Shown piece after piece: positions 26,301 to 34,900 of a stretch of DNA of 64,000 nt. The DNA is from Saprospiraceae bacterium (GTDB lineage: Bacteria; Bacteroidota; Bacteroidia; Chitinophagales; Saprospiraceae). Both the position numbers and the translations under genes were made by a program. Below the pieces are notes generated by a model, which did not search any database, was not told where the DNA came from, and saw nothing but the letters and a program-made list of their open reading frames with translations. How positions within the stretch are numbered: position 1 is the stretch's first letter; each line of letters begins with the position of its first letter. Location of the stretch: NCBI GenBank assembly GCA_016715465.1, contig JADKAA010000024.1:1673465-1737464 (forward strand), written 5' to 3'.

Positions 26301-26859
26301 TGGCACACTCACAAGACAAGTGAAGCGTACACTCACCAACGTAGCCTTTAACTGGACAACCAATGGTGCCTGCGTAGATGCCACTCCAAACGGAGTGTAC
26401 AACAACAACGACAAAGGTATAGTGTATAAAAACTGCCTTCCGGTGACCCCAGCTGATTTCAATGTGGTGAGAAATTTTGACATGAGCGCCACCGATTTCT
26501 TTGGTACTTCTACCTGCAGTGGCCGCTACAGGGTCATTTTTGGCTACCCTCCGGGAGGTACTCAGACAGTAAATAGCGAAGAAACCGAAGCATATACCAG
26601 GACCCTCGACGAAGAAACCGACTTCCAGGTCTTCCCGAATCCTGGCACCAACCAGGTATTCATTTCCACTACAATGAAGGAAGGTGAAGTATATTCATTG
26701 TCTATCCTCGATGCCTTCGGCAAAGAAGTAAAACGTTTCGATCAGATCGAAAATGGATTTATGTCCATCGAAACCACCGACCTCGTGCCTGGTGCCTACA
26801 CCATGATGCTGAGAGGTGGCGAAACCATCAAAACCCTCAAGTGGTTGAAAATGGAATAA
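20302..26859 (+). CDS. Giant secreted beta-helix/PPC/HYR protein with T9SS type A C-terminus
   Basis: The protein has about 2185 aa. A signal peptide (MMKSQRFFYCTFFTFLLSVMGSAQ, chosen start 20302) is followed by two long right-handed beta-helix regions rich in Asn/Thr/Ser ladders (about residues 25-840 and 990-1470). These contain LamG/Omp-like 'DIGADEFDG' and 'DLGGDEF' ends typical of surface beta-helix proteins. Next come two Ig/PKD-like modules, a pre-peptidase PPC domain (about 1658-1806, 'SVWFSFTPAVSGKYDFTL'), an HYR domain (about 1805-1880), an SprB-like module, a module shared with the next gene (about 1956-2086), and a T9SS type A sorting domain ('FQVFPNPGTNQVF' to 'TLKWLKME'). It is a surface adhesin or polysaccharide-binding protein; no catalytic residues can be assigned. 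Confidence 0.9.
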   Translation: MMKSQRFFYCTFFTFLLSVMGSAQVSVTVTGSGNTTPNLMASYASLNDALTDLNAISAMSGPVELSCASGSETAPSTTGFTLGSASLNPLLSSTNTITIIGTGVVTLNATVGITTPVSVGPDGIFKIVGADWVTISNITFTDGNVTNPATMEYGLALFKLGEGDGAQNNTIQNCTFNMQRINFATGIAPMVEGSVGILMINSTATFATTPLTPVSAAGTNSYNKFYGNTTNGGNYGIVLSGYAAPTPFTLGDTNNDIGGSSPATGNSILNYGGGVAANNASAGIRANNQWGLNIAYNTVVNNNGGGADHPSTLRGIYAQAGTSANATINFNTVTIKGAGTTSQLTGIDVGIGSTAASNTVTVENNTVQNCTYATATSGTFRAIAVSSNPTTLNVSSNTVSANTMAGTGQFDGIVMSSTPATLNCNFNTVDGNMKTGTGTFHGIYSSGSSTSLTAIFQGNTITNNQIQASSGTLYCMRGATSLYTVRDNNINTNSIPATSLTSSSFIYGYYNIGSPTSENIFNNDIYDLSIGGSGTSTSSVIYGITISTSSSSVKNIYNNRIRNLQYLNSSTGSATIIGINQSLALTANIYANKIYDLIATNGASSLVRGIQISSGTTLNVYNNLIGNLQASASTSGDALRGINITSSTASSNLNISYNTIYLYGTSSGTNFGSQGIFHTFNTTGTTATLNMRNNIISNLSTSTGTGLTVAFRRSAATNLNNYGTVSNNNLFYAGAPSATNLIYYDGTNSDQTIAAFKSRVTPRESASVSELPDFISTTGADADFLHINTGTSSQIESGGIAIAGITDDVDGDIRNATSPDIGADEFDGMGVDLTPPLISYGLLAHTSCIENKTLSGVIITDASNINLTAGTRPRMYFKKTNQANTYNDNTNATNGWKYVEASGMGNSPFSFTTDFSLLFGGSGVAVGDTIQYFVVAQDLAATPNVGINAGTFASLPSDVNLTGAQFPIGGTLNKFIFIPAGLSGFKTVGAAGDYPTLTGAGGLFEAINNAGMSAAITVDIVDATINETGAIALNNIIYTGCIVSQYPLTIKPQTTATLTGSVSSGALIKLNGADNVTIDGSNSGGTDRSLTITNTATSAPTAVSMVSLGAGAGANNNTLKNCNISTGIATSIGYGISVGGNTPGTGGDDNDNTTIQNNSISLAPVGIYAIGTMTGTNENLNIVANEITYNGTLASLGIRVGYASNSLVSQNTVSEQTTATQAPTGISLETGFINSSVTKNNITKALTTSTSGYGGRGITVGTGTASSNLTIANNFISGVNGSNWTTFGNSSAMGIGIGMVGNSSTITTVAGGINIYHNSVNMYGNYVGTSTGANKITAALYVGSGATSLDIRNNIFVNSLNNPNAVATAYAIYSAAANTAFTAIDFNDYYVSGAQGVLGYIGSNRTDLAGIIAGFGQNVSSVSADPLFVSDSDLHISTSQISMLDNIGTPIAAVTTDIDNDPRNVSTPDLGGDEFTVPVCSGIPDPGNTLASSITVCVGSSVNLSLQNSIVGLGVSYQWYDSNGQISGATNPTFTTPAFVVSETYYCEVTCSYSGETGSSNPVAISVVAPPNGGIATGPATGFTNTNLLFETTGSNGNLQWQSATSLAGTYTNISGATTASNNIQFVGGGTFFVKVKASIDGCPDAFSNIISTLITLANDNVCNALPLSLGGNGPFSNVGATGETDEVVPPGTTCRSQTTWCNNTGAINSVWFSFTPAVSGKYDFTLNLTTFDSQFALYAADECSPFTGFTLLAANDDNTVPGTGVWSQLNPVCLTEGVTYYLLVDGYNANTASGWGIQITKSPNVGPSISACPSNFTVCGTNVAFFTPPTGSDDCGSVDISSNYAPGDEFPSGLTTVTYVATDAEGATASCSFEVKVSPEMEFNAIANQPVCATYTGSVDLELAGGIAPYTYNGGNPPTTNLSPGAYTYFVTDDYGCTAEATAYIEAPANPCIPPVIVCGNIINVYANPGNLIFNGPGTADVYLIPAVELDGGTVSLLPGTLTRQVKRTLTNVAFNWTTNGACVDATPNGVYNNNDKGIVYKNCLPVTPADFNVVRNFDMSATDFFGTSTCSGRYRVIFGYPPGGTQTVNSEETEAYTRTLDEETDFQVFPNPGTNQVFISTTMKEGEVYSLSILDAFGKEVKRFDQIENGFMSIETTDLVPGAYTMMLRGGETIKTLKWLKME

Positions 26860-26885
26860 GGATTAAATAGAATTTAATGATAATG

Positions 26886-26919
26886 AAGGGCTGTTCGATA
26901 TCGAATGGCCCTTTTTTTT
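26886..26919 (+). terminator. Rho-independent terminator
   Basis: GGGC, TG, TTCGA, TA, TCGAA, TG, GCCC followed by eight T. The equivalent hairpin occurs after the next T9SS gene, in the same position relative to the stop codon. Confidence 0.85.
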
Positions 26920-26928
26920 ATTCACTTA

Positions 26929-27300
26929 TAACTGCGGTTTCTGCGCTAGGCGTTTATTTTTTGTTGGTAAATTTCCATCTGATGAAAATGTATTACAGAT
27001 GGATTGTCTTCTGCGTTTTCTGCGGGAACCAAACCCCGGTCTTTTGGTATTTCTTAAACTATGTGGTGAGCTATAGGTTTCCGGAATGACTCACAGATTG
27101 CCTGAATAAAGAGGACTTTTCCCGCTGAATGCGCAGAATCAATGTCCATCTATTTACAATGGATTTAAAAAATTAAATAGTCAATCAGTTAGGCAATGGC
27201 ACTTTCGCTAAAGTCGCTGAAGAAATATTTTGCATCCTCAGCATTGTAAACGAATTGGGCAAATTATGCTAATTAAGTAAACTTTATTTTTAGAGAAATG
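26929..27300. repeat. Divergent relative of the 339-bp repeat (copy A)
   Basis: Downstream of the terminator, segments such as TTTTCTGCGGGAACCAAAC, 'GGTCTTTTGGTATTTCTTAAACTATGTGGTGAGCTATAGG' in outline, and TTTTCCCGCTGAATGCGCAG align in order with the units at 8025-10040. Copy B (31150-31540) is closer to this one than to the array. Confidence 0.7.
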
Positions 27301-27392
27301 GTATTTCCCCGAATCACCGATTCCCCCGAATCCCCGATTTACCATATTCCCTCTATAACTAAAGTTATATTGTTTTGGCAACTTTCCTGTAC

Positions 27393-27400
27393 TAATTTTG
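27393..27400 (+). promoter_or_regulatory. Candidate promoter (-33 TTTG, -7 TAATTTTG)
   Basis: TAATTTTG fits TAnnTTTG, with a TTTTGG upstream at about 27373-27378 as a possible -33 element (slightly short spacing). It lies 28 bases before ATG 27428. Confidence 0.45.
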
Positions 27401-27427
27401 AACCATATAAATTTAAAACACAATACA

Positions 27428-30400
27428 ATGAAAACCACAATTGCAAGATTTCTCTCCCTAATGATTATGATGTCACTGACAATGGTAATCTTTGGAAATG
27501 GGCTGCCGGAAAAGTTGGAAGCTGTTGCCAAAGAAAAAAGTGGAATTTTTAAAGTAACCGCTTGTCCAACAGGAAATATTACCTTTACCAGTCAGGCCCA
27601 GATTGATGCCTTTCCTGGTAATTTCCCAGGGTGCACTACCATTTCAGGGAATGTCTCTGTGGACGGTGCAGGCATAAATAATATAAACGGATTAGCAGGA
27701 TTGACCAATATTACGGGCATGCTGGAGATAAAGAACAGTGGAATCTCCGATATTAACCCTTTATCAAGTCTCACCTATGTGGGAGGCCCTTTGAGGTTGA
27801 GGTCCAATGCATCTTTAGCCAATATTAATGGCCTTTCAAATCTAACGTATGTAGGTGGTGAATTGGAACTCTGGTTTCTGCCCCTGCTTACCAATGTTAA
27901 CCCTCTATCTAACCTTACCTACATTGGATTTCATGTAGGTATATTAAGTAACATTGCTTTAAACAGCCTTCAAGGCTTACAAAATGTAACCCATGTCAAT
28001 GGAACCCTTTTGATACAGCAAAACAATGCACTCACCAGTCTGGATGGTTTACAGAATATGGTTGGTTTTTTGAATGTAAACATCAACACAAATCCGAATT
28101 TGTCTTCGTGCTCAGTAGAAAGCATTTGTGACTATCTCCAAATTCCCGCTAATGCGGCTACCGTATTTTGGAACTCTGGTAATTGTGCTACCCGTGCTGC
28201 AATCGAGGCAAGTTGTCCAACTTGTCCGGTTGGAAATGTAACTTTAAGCACACAAGCACAGATCGATGCATTCCCAATTGCTTACCCTGGGTGTACAAAA
28301 ATTACAGGTGACCTGAGAATAGAATCTTCTATGGTAAATAACCTTGCACCTCTGTCTCAACTTACACGTGTAACCGGTCATGTGTACATCGAACACACGC
28401 CACTCACCAGTCTGAATGGCCTTCACAATATCACCAATATTGGAGGTCGCCTCAACTTTTTCGACAACCCATTTCTTACAAGCCTCAACGGACTGTCGAG
28501 TTTGACCAGTATTGGAGCCAATCTGCAACTTTGGCTTCTCGGCTCACTCACCTCTTTGTCGGGCTTGAGTAACCTTACCTCCGTGGGTACCGATATTGCC
28601 GTGGGTCATTGCAATCAGTTGACCAACCTCAATGGCCTTCACAATGTCACCTCATCCAATAATATTTGGATCGAGTTAAATACTGCACTAACTAGCCTGA
28701 ATGGGCTTCACAACCTCGGACCAATTTTGTCGCTGACCATCAAAAACAACCCATTGCTCAGTGAATGTGAGGTCCTGCCCATCTGCAATTTTGTGGGAAA
28801 TTACACCAAGACTGTCACCATCTTTGGAAACGCGCCCAATTGCAATTCAAGAACTGCTGTGGCGGCGCAGTGTGCTTCCATACCTACCTGTCCGCCGGGT
28901 GATGTAGAACTTGCCAACCAGGATCAGGTGGTCGCTTTCGGAGAGATTTATCCGGACTGCCATGTGATCAATGGCAAATTGAAAATGTATGGCAGTGTGA
29001 CCAGCTTGCTTCCATTAGCTCAAATCAATCAGGTAAACAGCTGGCTCGACATTCGTGTGCCCGGCCTGACCTCTCTCCAGGGCCTTGAAGGCATTACCAC
29101 AGTAGGGGTACACCTTAATATTTTCAGTTGTTCCAATTTACCAAATTTGAATGGACTCAATAACATCACTTCAATTGGCGGAGAACTCAGCGTTTGGGCG
29201 TCGGGAAATCTCACATCCATGTCAGCATTGAGCAACGTAACCCATATTGGCGGGTTGATCCAGATCGGATTTAACAACCAGCTGCCAAATCTGAATGGAC
29301 TTCAAAATGTGACCTCAACGGTTGGCGCTTTGATAAGAAACAACCCTGTTTTGAACAACATCGATGGTATAGTTAATATAAACCTTACTTCGCTGGATAT
29401 TCAAAACAATCCGATATTAAGCAGCTGTTCGATAAACAATGTTTGTAGTTATCTTGGTGTAGTAAACAGACCTGCTACAATTTCAAATAATGGAGCATCA
29501 TGCATTAATCGAAATACGGTTGCTATTAATTGTGGCTTTCCTCCCGTCTATTTGGATGCAGATAGGGATGGTTTCGGATCAAACACAATTTATGGCTATG
29601 CAAATTCACTTTTAATTGGATTATCTTTTAACAACCTGGATTGTGTTGATAATCGTAACTTCATTAACCCCGGAAATAATTCAAACGGTATCCAGGACAT
29701 TAGAGAAGTAAATCTCGATTGTGGAGGCATGGTCTGTAAACCGTGCACCGGAGGATATTGCTCAAGTTACTCAGGTACAACGGTGGACGAATGGATTCAG
29801 TCCGTTTCCCTTTCAAATGGATTCATCAACAACAGCGGTAAAAATGGAGGATATGCAAACTACACCGATCAGGAAATCGAATTGGTGGGAAACAGCAGCT
29901 ATTCTATTACCCTTCAACCAGGATACCTCAGCACACTTTGGGTAGAAGCATGGAAGGTCTGGATTGACTTTAACCACGACATGATTTTTGATGATGCTAC
30001 AGAAGTGGTTTTTGCATCAACTGGTTTGAATAGTCAAATGGGTACCATCAATATTCCGCATACGGCCATGTTGGGTGCCACCAGAATGAGGGTGTCCATG
30101 AATTGGGAAAATTATGTGGGACCATGCAGCAACCCTACATACGGAGAAGTAGAAGACTATACAGTAGTCATTACGGACATTCTCGGCTGCAATGACCCCA
30201 ATGCGCACAACTTCGAATCCTGGGCCACCCTGAACAACGGTAGTTGCCTTACCTGCAATGATGGTATTCTGAATGGAGATGAAATTGCAATCGATTGTGG
30301 TGGGTCAAAATGTGGGCCCTGTCCTCCACCTTCAGCAGCTTGTGGTAACATCATCGACGTGTACGCCAATGCCGGAAACCTTGCATTTAATGGTCCAGGT

Positions 30401-31021
30401 ACCGCCGATGTTTACCTGATTAGTGCCGCACAACTTGATGGGGGAACTCAATCAAATGACCCCAATGGGTTTACTGCCCAGGTGCGCAGAAAATCAACCA
30501 ACGTGGCGTTCAACTGGACCAATCAGGGAGCTTGCATCGATGCCACGCCCAATGGCATTTACAACAACAATGACAAAGGCCTGGTATATCGCAATTGCCT
30601 CCCTGTAACCCCGGCTGATTTCAACTTGGTCAGAAATTTTGAAATGACAGTGACCGATCAATTTGGTAGCTCTTTTTGCTCCGGCCGCTACAAAGTTATC
30701 TTTGGCTACCCTCCGGGAGGCACTAATCCAGAAAATAGCGAAGAAACCGAAGCATATACCAGGACCCTCGACGAAGAAACCGACTTCCAGGTATTCCCGA
30801 ATCCTGGCACCAACCAGGTTTTCATTGCGACTACAATGAAGGAAAGTGAAGTATATTCATTGTCTATCCTCGATGCCTTCGGCAAAGAAGTAAAACGTAT
30901 CGATCAGATCGACAATGGATTTATGTCCATCGAAACCACCGACCTCGTGCCTGGTGCCTACACCATGATGCTGAGAGGTGGTGAAACCATCAAAACACTT
31001 AAGTGGTTGAAAATGGAATAG
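27428..31021 (+). CDS. Secreted leucine-rich/receptor-L-like protein with GEVED and T9SS type A domains
   Basis: The protein is 1197 aa; start ATG 27428, with signal peptide MKTTIARFLSLMIMMSLTMVIFGNG. Three blocks (about residues 46-262, 264-484, 487-704) each begin with 'CPxGxVxLxxQxQIDAFxxxYPGC' and continue with receptor-L/LRR-like repeats ('LNGLHNITNIGGxLxF'), ending in a Cys-containing cap. Next are a thrombospondin-3-like 'DADRDGFGS' segment, a GEVED domain (about 776-917, ending 'GEVEDYTVVI'), a 'GCNDPNAHNF...NNGSC' motif, the module shared with the upstream gene, and a T9SS type A sorting domain. The last 290 bases are almost identical to the end of the upstream gene. It is probably a cell-surface binding protein. 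Confidence 0.9.
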   Translation: MKTTIARFLSLMIMMSLTMVIFGNGLPEKLEAVAKEKSGIFKVTACPTGNITFTSQAQIDAFPGNFPGCTTISGNVSVDGAGINNINGLAGLTNITGMLEIKNSGISDINPLSSLTYVGGPLRLRSNASLANINGLSNLTYVGGELELWFLPLLTNVNPLSNLTYIGFHVGILSNIALNSLQGLQNVTHVNGTLLIQQNNALTSLDGLQNMVGFLNVNINTNPNLSSCSVESICDYLQIPANAATVFWNSGNCATRAAIEASCPTCPVGNVTLSTQAQIDAFPIAYPGCTKITGDLRIESSMVNNLAPLSQLTRVTGHVYIEHTPLTSLNGLHNITNIGGRLNFFDNPFLTSLNGLSSLTSIGANLQLWLLGSLTSLSGLSNLTSVGTDIAVGHCNQLTNLNGLHNVTSSNNIWIELNTALTSLNGLHNLGPILSLTIKNNPLLSECEVLPICNFVGNYTKTVTIFGNAPNCNSRTAVAAQCASIPTCPPGDVELANQDQVVAFGEIYPDCHVINGKLKMYGSVTSLLPLAQINQVNSWLDIRVPGLTSLQGLEGITTVGVHLNIFSCSNLPNLNGLNNITSIGGELSVWASGNLTSMSALSNVTHIGGLIQIGFNNQLPNLNGLQNVTSTVGALIRNNPVLNNIDGIVNINLTSLDIQNNPILSSCSINNVCSYLGVVNRPATISNNGASCINRNTVAINCGFPPVYLDADRDGFGSNTIYGYANSLLIGLSFNNLDCVDNRNFINPGNNSNGIQDIREVNLDCGGMVCKPCTGGYCSSYSGTTVDEWIQSVSLSNGFINNSGKNGGYANYTDQEIELVGNSSYSITLQPGYLSTLWVEAWKVWIDFNHDMIFDDATEVVFASTGLNSQMGTINIPHTAMLGATRMRVSMNWENYVGPCSNPTYGEVEDYTVVITDILGCNDPNAHNFESWATLNNGSCLTCNDGILNGDEIAIDCGGSKCGPCPPPSAACGNIIDVYANAGNLAFNGPGTADVYLISAAQLDGGTQSNDPNGFTAQVRRKSTNVAFNWTNQGACIDATPNGIYNNNDKGLVYRNCLPVTPADFNLVRNFEMTVTDQFGSSFCSGRYKVIFGYPPGGTNPENSEETEAYTRTLDEETDFQVFPNPGTNQVFIATTMKESEVYSLSILDAFGKEVKRIDQIDNGFMSIETTDLVPGAYTMMLRGGETIKTLKWLKME

Positions 31022-31116
31022 GTTTTTAATTGTAGCAATTCGATTTTATCAAAATGGATAGAAGAATGATTCATAAAATGAATTTTTCGATTTAATCAAA
31101 TTGATACCAATGATAA

Positions 31117-31150
31117 GAAAGGGCTGTCCAATTTCGGACGGCCCTTTCTT
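31117..31150 (+). terminator. Rho-independent terminator
   Basis: AAAGGGCTGTCC, loop AATTTC, GGACGGCCCTTTCTT. It is homologous in place and sequence to the hairpin at 26886-26919 but with compensatory changes in the stem, which supports a functional structure. Confidence 0.85.
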
Positions 31151-31540
31151 ATTACTCTCTCATAACTGCGGTTTCTGCGCAAGGCGTTTATTTTTTTTTG
31201 GTAAATTTCCATCTGATGAAAATATATTACAGATGGATTTTCTTATGCGTTTTCTGCGGGAACCAAAAACCTGTATTTTGGTATTTCTCAAATTATGACG
31301 TGAGGTATAGCTTCCCGAACCACTCACCAATTTCCTAAATAATAAAGATTTTTCCCGCTGAAATCGCAGAAACAAAACCCATCCAATTCCAACTGATATG
31401 AAAAATTTAAATTGTCTATTTATTTGGTTATGTCAAATTTGGAGAAGTCGCTGAAGGGGGTGTTTTTCATCCTCCGCGTTGTCAGCGAATTACGCAAATT
31501 CTGCCAGGGTACTAAACTTTATTTTCAGGGAAATGCTATT
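31150..31540. repeat. Divergent relative of the 339-bp repeat (copy B)
   Basis: It begins like copy A (CATAACTGCGGTTTCTGCGC, then GGCGTTTATTTTTTTT) and continues with TTTTCTGCGGGAACCAAA, TTTTTCCCGCTGAAATCGCAG, a GTCGCTGAAG and a GTCAGCGAATTACGCAAATT section. A further partial TTCTGCGTTTTCTGCGGGAA follows at about 31553-31573. It is non-coding. Confidence 0.7.
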
Positions 31541-31959
31541 GAAAAGGTAGCACTTCTGCGTTTTCTGCGGGAAACAAAATCTCCAATCTTTCATCTCGCA
31601 AACCTGTCTAACTGTCGCAAAAAGGTATATAACGCAAATAATCAGTGATTTAGGAATAATGTGATGTAAATCATATACATATATGCTATTTATTCATTTT
31701 TAGCCCTAATTTTTCCACTAAATTTCACTATTTTTGTCATTTATTGTCAACAAATGTATTTTTGGAGTGATTTTGGTTGTTTTTCAAAGTAAATGTCTCA
31801 ATGATATTTAAAACAATGAAATAGGAGTTATTTGAAATGCAACAAATTAATTTTCTTAACCACTTTCGAAATATGCGAATCAAGGAACTTTTGCAAAAAT
31901 TGAACGTCCAATCTTAACATATACCATACCTTAATTATAAGCTTATAAATTTCATAATC
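31541..31959. other. Intergenic leader before the 1298-aa repeat protein
   Basis: This is AT-rich with no gene. It contains the fourth copy of CCTGTCTAACTG (31603-31614). I could not pick a convincing -7 box. Confidence 0.5.
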
Positions 31960-34900
31960 ATGAAACATTTTTTTTGTATTGTATTTTTATTGCTGACCAT
32001 AAACAGTTTCAGTCAGTCGATTTTTACAAATCCTATTTCGGGTACAAATCCTAATACCAGTAATCCTTATACAACTGGACAAGTTGTTGCAACAAATATT
32101 GCTGTTTCCGGTATAGGAAGAGGTAGTGGCATAAGTGGACAAAATGCAAGTGACAGATACAATGCAGATCAATGGAATTTGGCAGCCTTGGATGCCAACG
32201 ATTATTTTTATTTTACAGTTACACCCAACGCTGGCTATTCGATTAATCTTGCAAGTTTTGTTTATACAAGCCAGGCATCGGGCTCAGGTCCAGTGAATGT
32301 GGCCCTCAGGTCAAGTATCGACAATTATGCAAATAACATTGGCAGTGCAACTGTTTCAGGAACAACCATTACATTGTCAGCATCCCAATATCAGAATATC
32401 TCTACGGCTGTTACTTTTCGATTGTATGCGTGGGGAGGGTCAAACGTAAATGGCACTTTTAGTGTAAACAGTTTTACTTTTAATGGCACTGTTGAAAATT
32501 GCACCAATACAGGAAATACATCTTCTTCAGGTATTTTTGAATCGTATGCTGTTGTAGGTGGAACCTATTATGACCTTCAAAACAATACAGGTAACCCCGA
32601 CTTTCAGGGATATGATCTTGGATCATTTAATCAGGGAGGAACTTTGACGTTCTCGGGCGGTGAAATAAAGACATATAAAAATTCTGGAGATAACTTTTGT
32701 GGTGGCCGTATTTGGTACTCAGTATATCCTGCTGCTGGCTCTCCCTCTACTTTCAATTTTGTCGCTTTGGCATTTAACGCTAATTTACCTAACCCGGGTG
32801 ATCAGAAATGGGTTAATACATCAAACCCAACCAATGTCCTGACAGCGCTGGCGCCCGGCAATTATAAGTTAGCCGTTTATGTGGATGCTTCAGGAAATTT
32901 AAATGGCGGTGCAAGCTGTGGATGTACACTTTTTAAGTTGCAAAATAATGCCAATAATTATTGGATAGCTGATTTTTCAGTTTGTACGCCTCCGTCAATT
33001 TCAGGTGCGCCCTTGACATCTCAGAATGTTTGTAAAGATGCCACACCAACCAACCTTGAAGTAACAGCCTCTGGTAGTGGGCTCACCTACCAATGGCACA
33101 GTAATGGTTCTAATTCAAACATGGGTGGGTCACCTGTAAATATGGCTACCAGCAATACCTATACTCCTCCAACAGATGTTGCAGGACAATTCTTTTATTA
33201 TTGTGTGGTGACGGGTACTTGCGGCACAGCCACTTCTATGCCGGCTACTGTAAATGTTAATGCACTTCCTATTGCCGTCATCATGGGTACCCTTAGTTTT
33301 TGCCCAGGCAACAGCACAACCCTTACAGCAAGTGGCGGGGATACTTATCTCTGGGACGACATGACCACCAATGCCATGCGTGTTGTAAATGCAGCATCTA
33401 CATTTACAGTACAAGTCACTGACCTGAATGGCTGCACAGATACCGAGAGTGTTACCACATTGATATATACATCGCCCACAGCGGTCATATCCGGTGACCT
33501 GAGCATTTGTGCCGGCAGCAGCAATATTCTTACGGCAAGTGGGGGAGATACATATTTATGGGAAGATATGACCACCAATGCCATGCGCTCCGTGAACACG
33601 GCATCTACATTTACCGTTCAGGTGACAGACATTAATGGCTGCACAGATACAGAAAGTGTTACCACATCAATCAACGCTTTGCCTGTAGCCGTCATTTCAG
33701 GTGACCTGAGTATTTGCAGTGGCAGCAGTAATATCCTTACGGCAAGTGGAGGAGATACTTATTTATGGGACGATATGAGCACGAATGCCATGCGCTCTGT
33801 AAATACAGCAGCGATATTTACCGTTCAAGTGACAGACGGAAATGGTTGTACCGATTCCGAGAGTGTCACGACCACCATTGATGCGTCACCCATGGCATCC
33901 ATCTCAGGAGTGCTTAGTTTTTGCCCAGGCAACAGCACAACCCTTACAGCAAGTGGCGGGGATACTTATCTCTGGGACGACATGACCACCAATGCCATGC
34001 GTGTTGTAAATGCAGCATCTACATTTACAGTACAAGTCACTGACCTGAATGGCTGCACAGATACCGAGAGTGTTACCACATTGATATATACATCGCCCAC
34101 AGCGGTTATATCCGGTGACTTGACCATTTGTGCCGGCAGTAGCAATATTCTTACGGCAAGTGGGGGAGATACTTACCTGTGGGACAACATGAGTACCAAT
34201 GCCATGCGCTCCGTGAACACGGCATCTACATTTACCGTTCAGGTGACAGACATTAATGGCTGCACAGATACAGAAAGTGTTACCACATCAATCAACGCTT
34301 TGCCTATAGCCGTCATTTCAGGTGACCTGAGTATTTGCAGTGGCAGCAGTAATATCCTTACGGCAAGTGGAGGAGATACTTATTTATGGGACGATATGAG
34401 CACGAATGCCATGCGCTCTGTAAATACAGCAGCGATATTTACCGTTCAAGTGACAGACGGAAATGGTTGTACCGATTCCGAGAGTGTCACGACCACCATT
34501 GATGCGTCACCCATGGCATCCATCTCAGGAGTGCTTAGTTTTTGCCCAGGCAACAGCACAACCCTTACAGCAAGTGGCGGGGATACTTATCTCTGGGACG
34601 ACATGACCACCAATGCCATGCGTGTTATAAATGCAGCATCTACATTTACAGTACAAGTCACTGACCTGAATGGCTGCACAGATACCGAGAGTGTTACCAC
34701 ATTGATATATACATCGCCCACAGCGGTTATATCCGGTGACTTGACCATTTGTGCAGGCAGTAGCAATATTCTTACGGCAAGTGGGGGAGATACTTACCTG
34801 TGGGACAACATGAGTACCAATGCCATGCGCTCCGTGAATACGGCATCTACATTTACCGTTCAGGTGACGGACATAAATGGCTGTACCGATTCCGAAAGTG

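Noticed and set aside
25708..26319. 203-aa minus-strand frame opposite the large T9SS gene
   Set aside because: It is antisense to clear HYR and SprB modules; its composition is a mirror of the plus-strand repeats.
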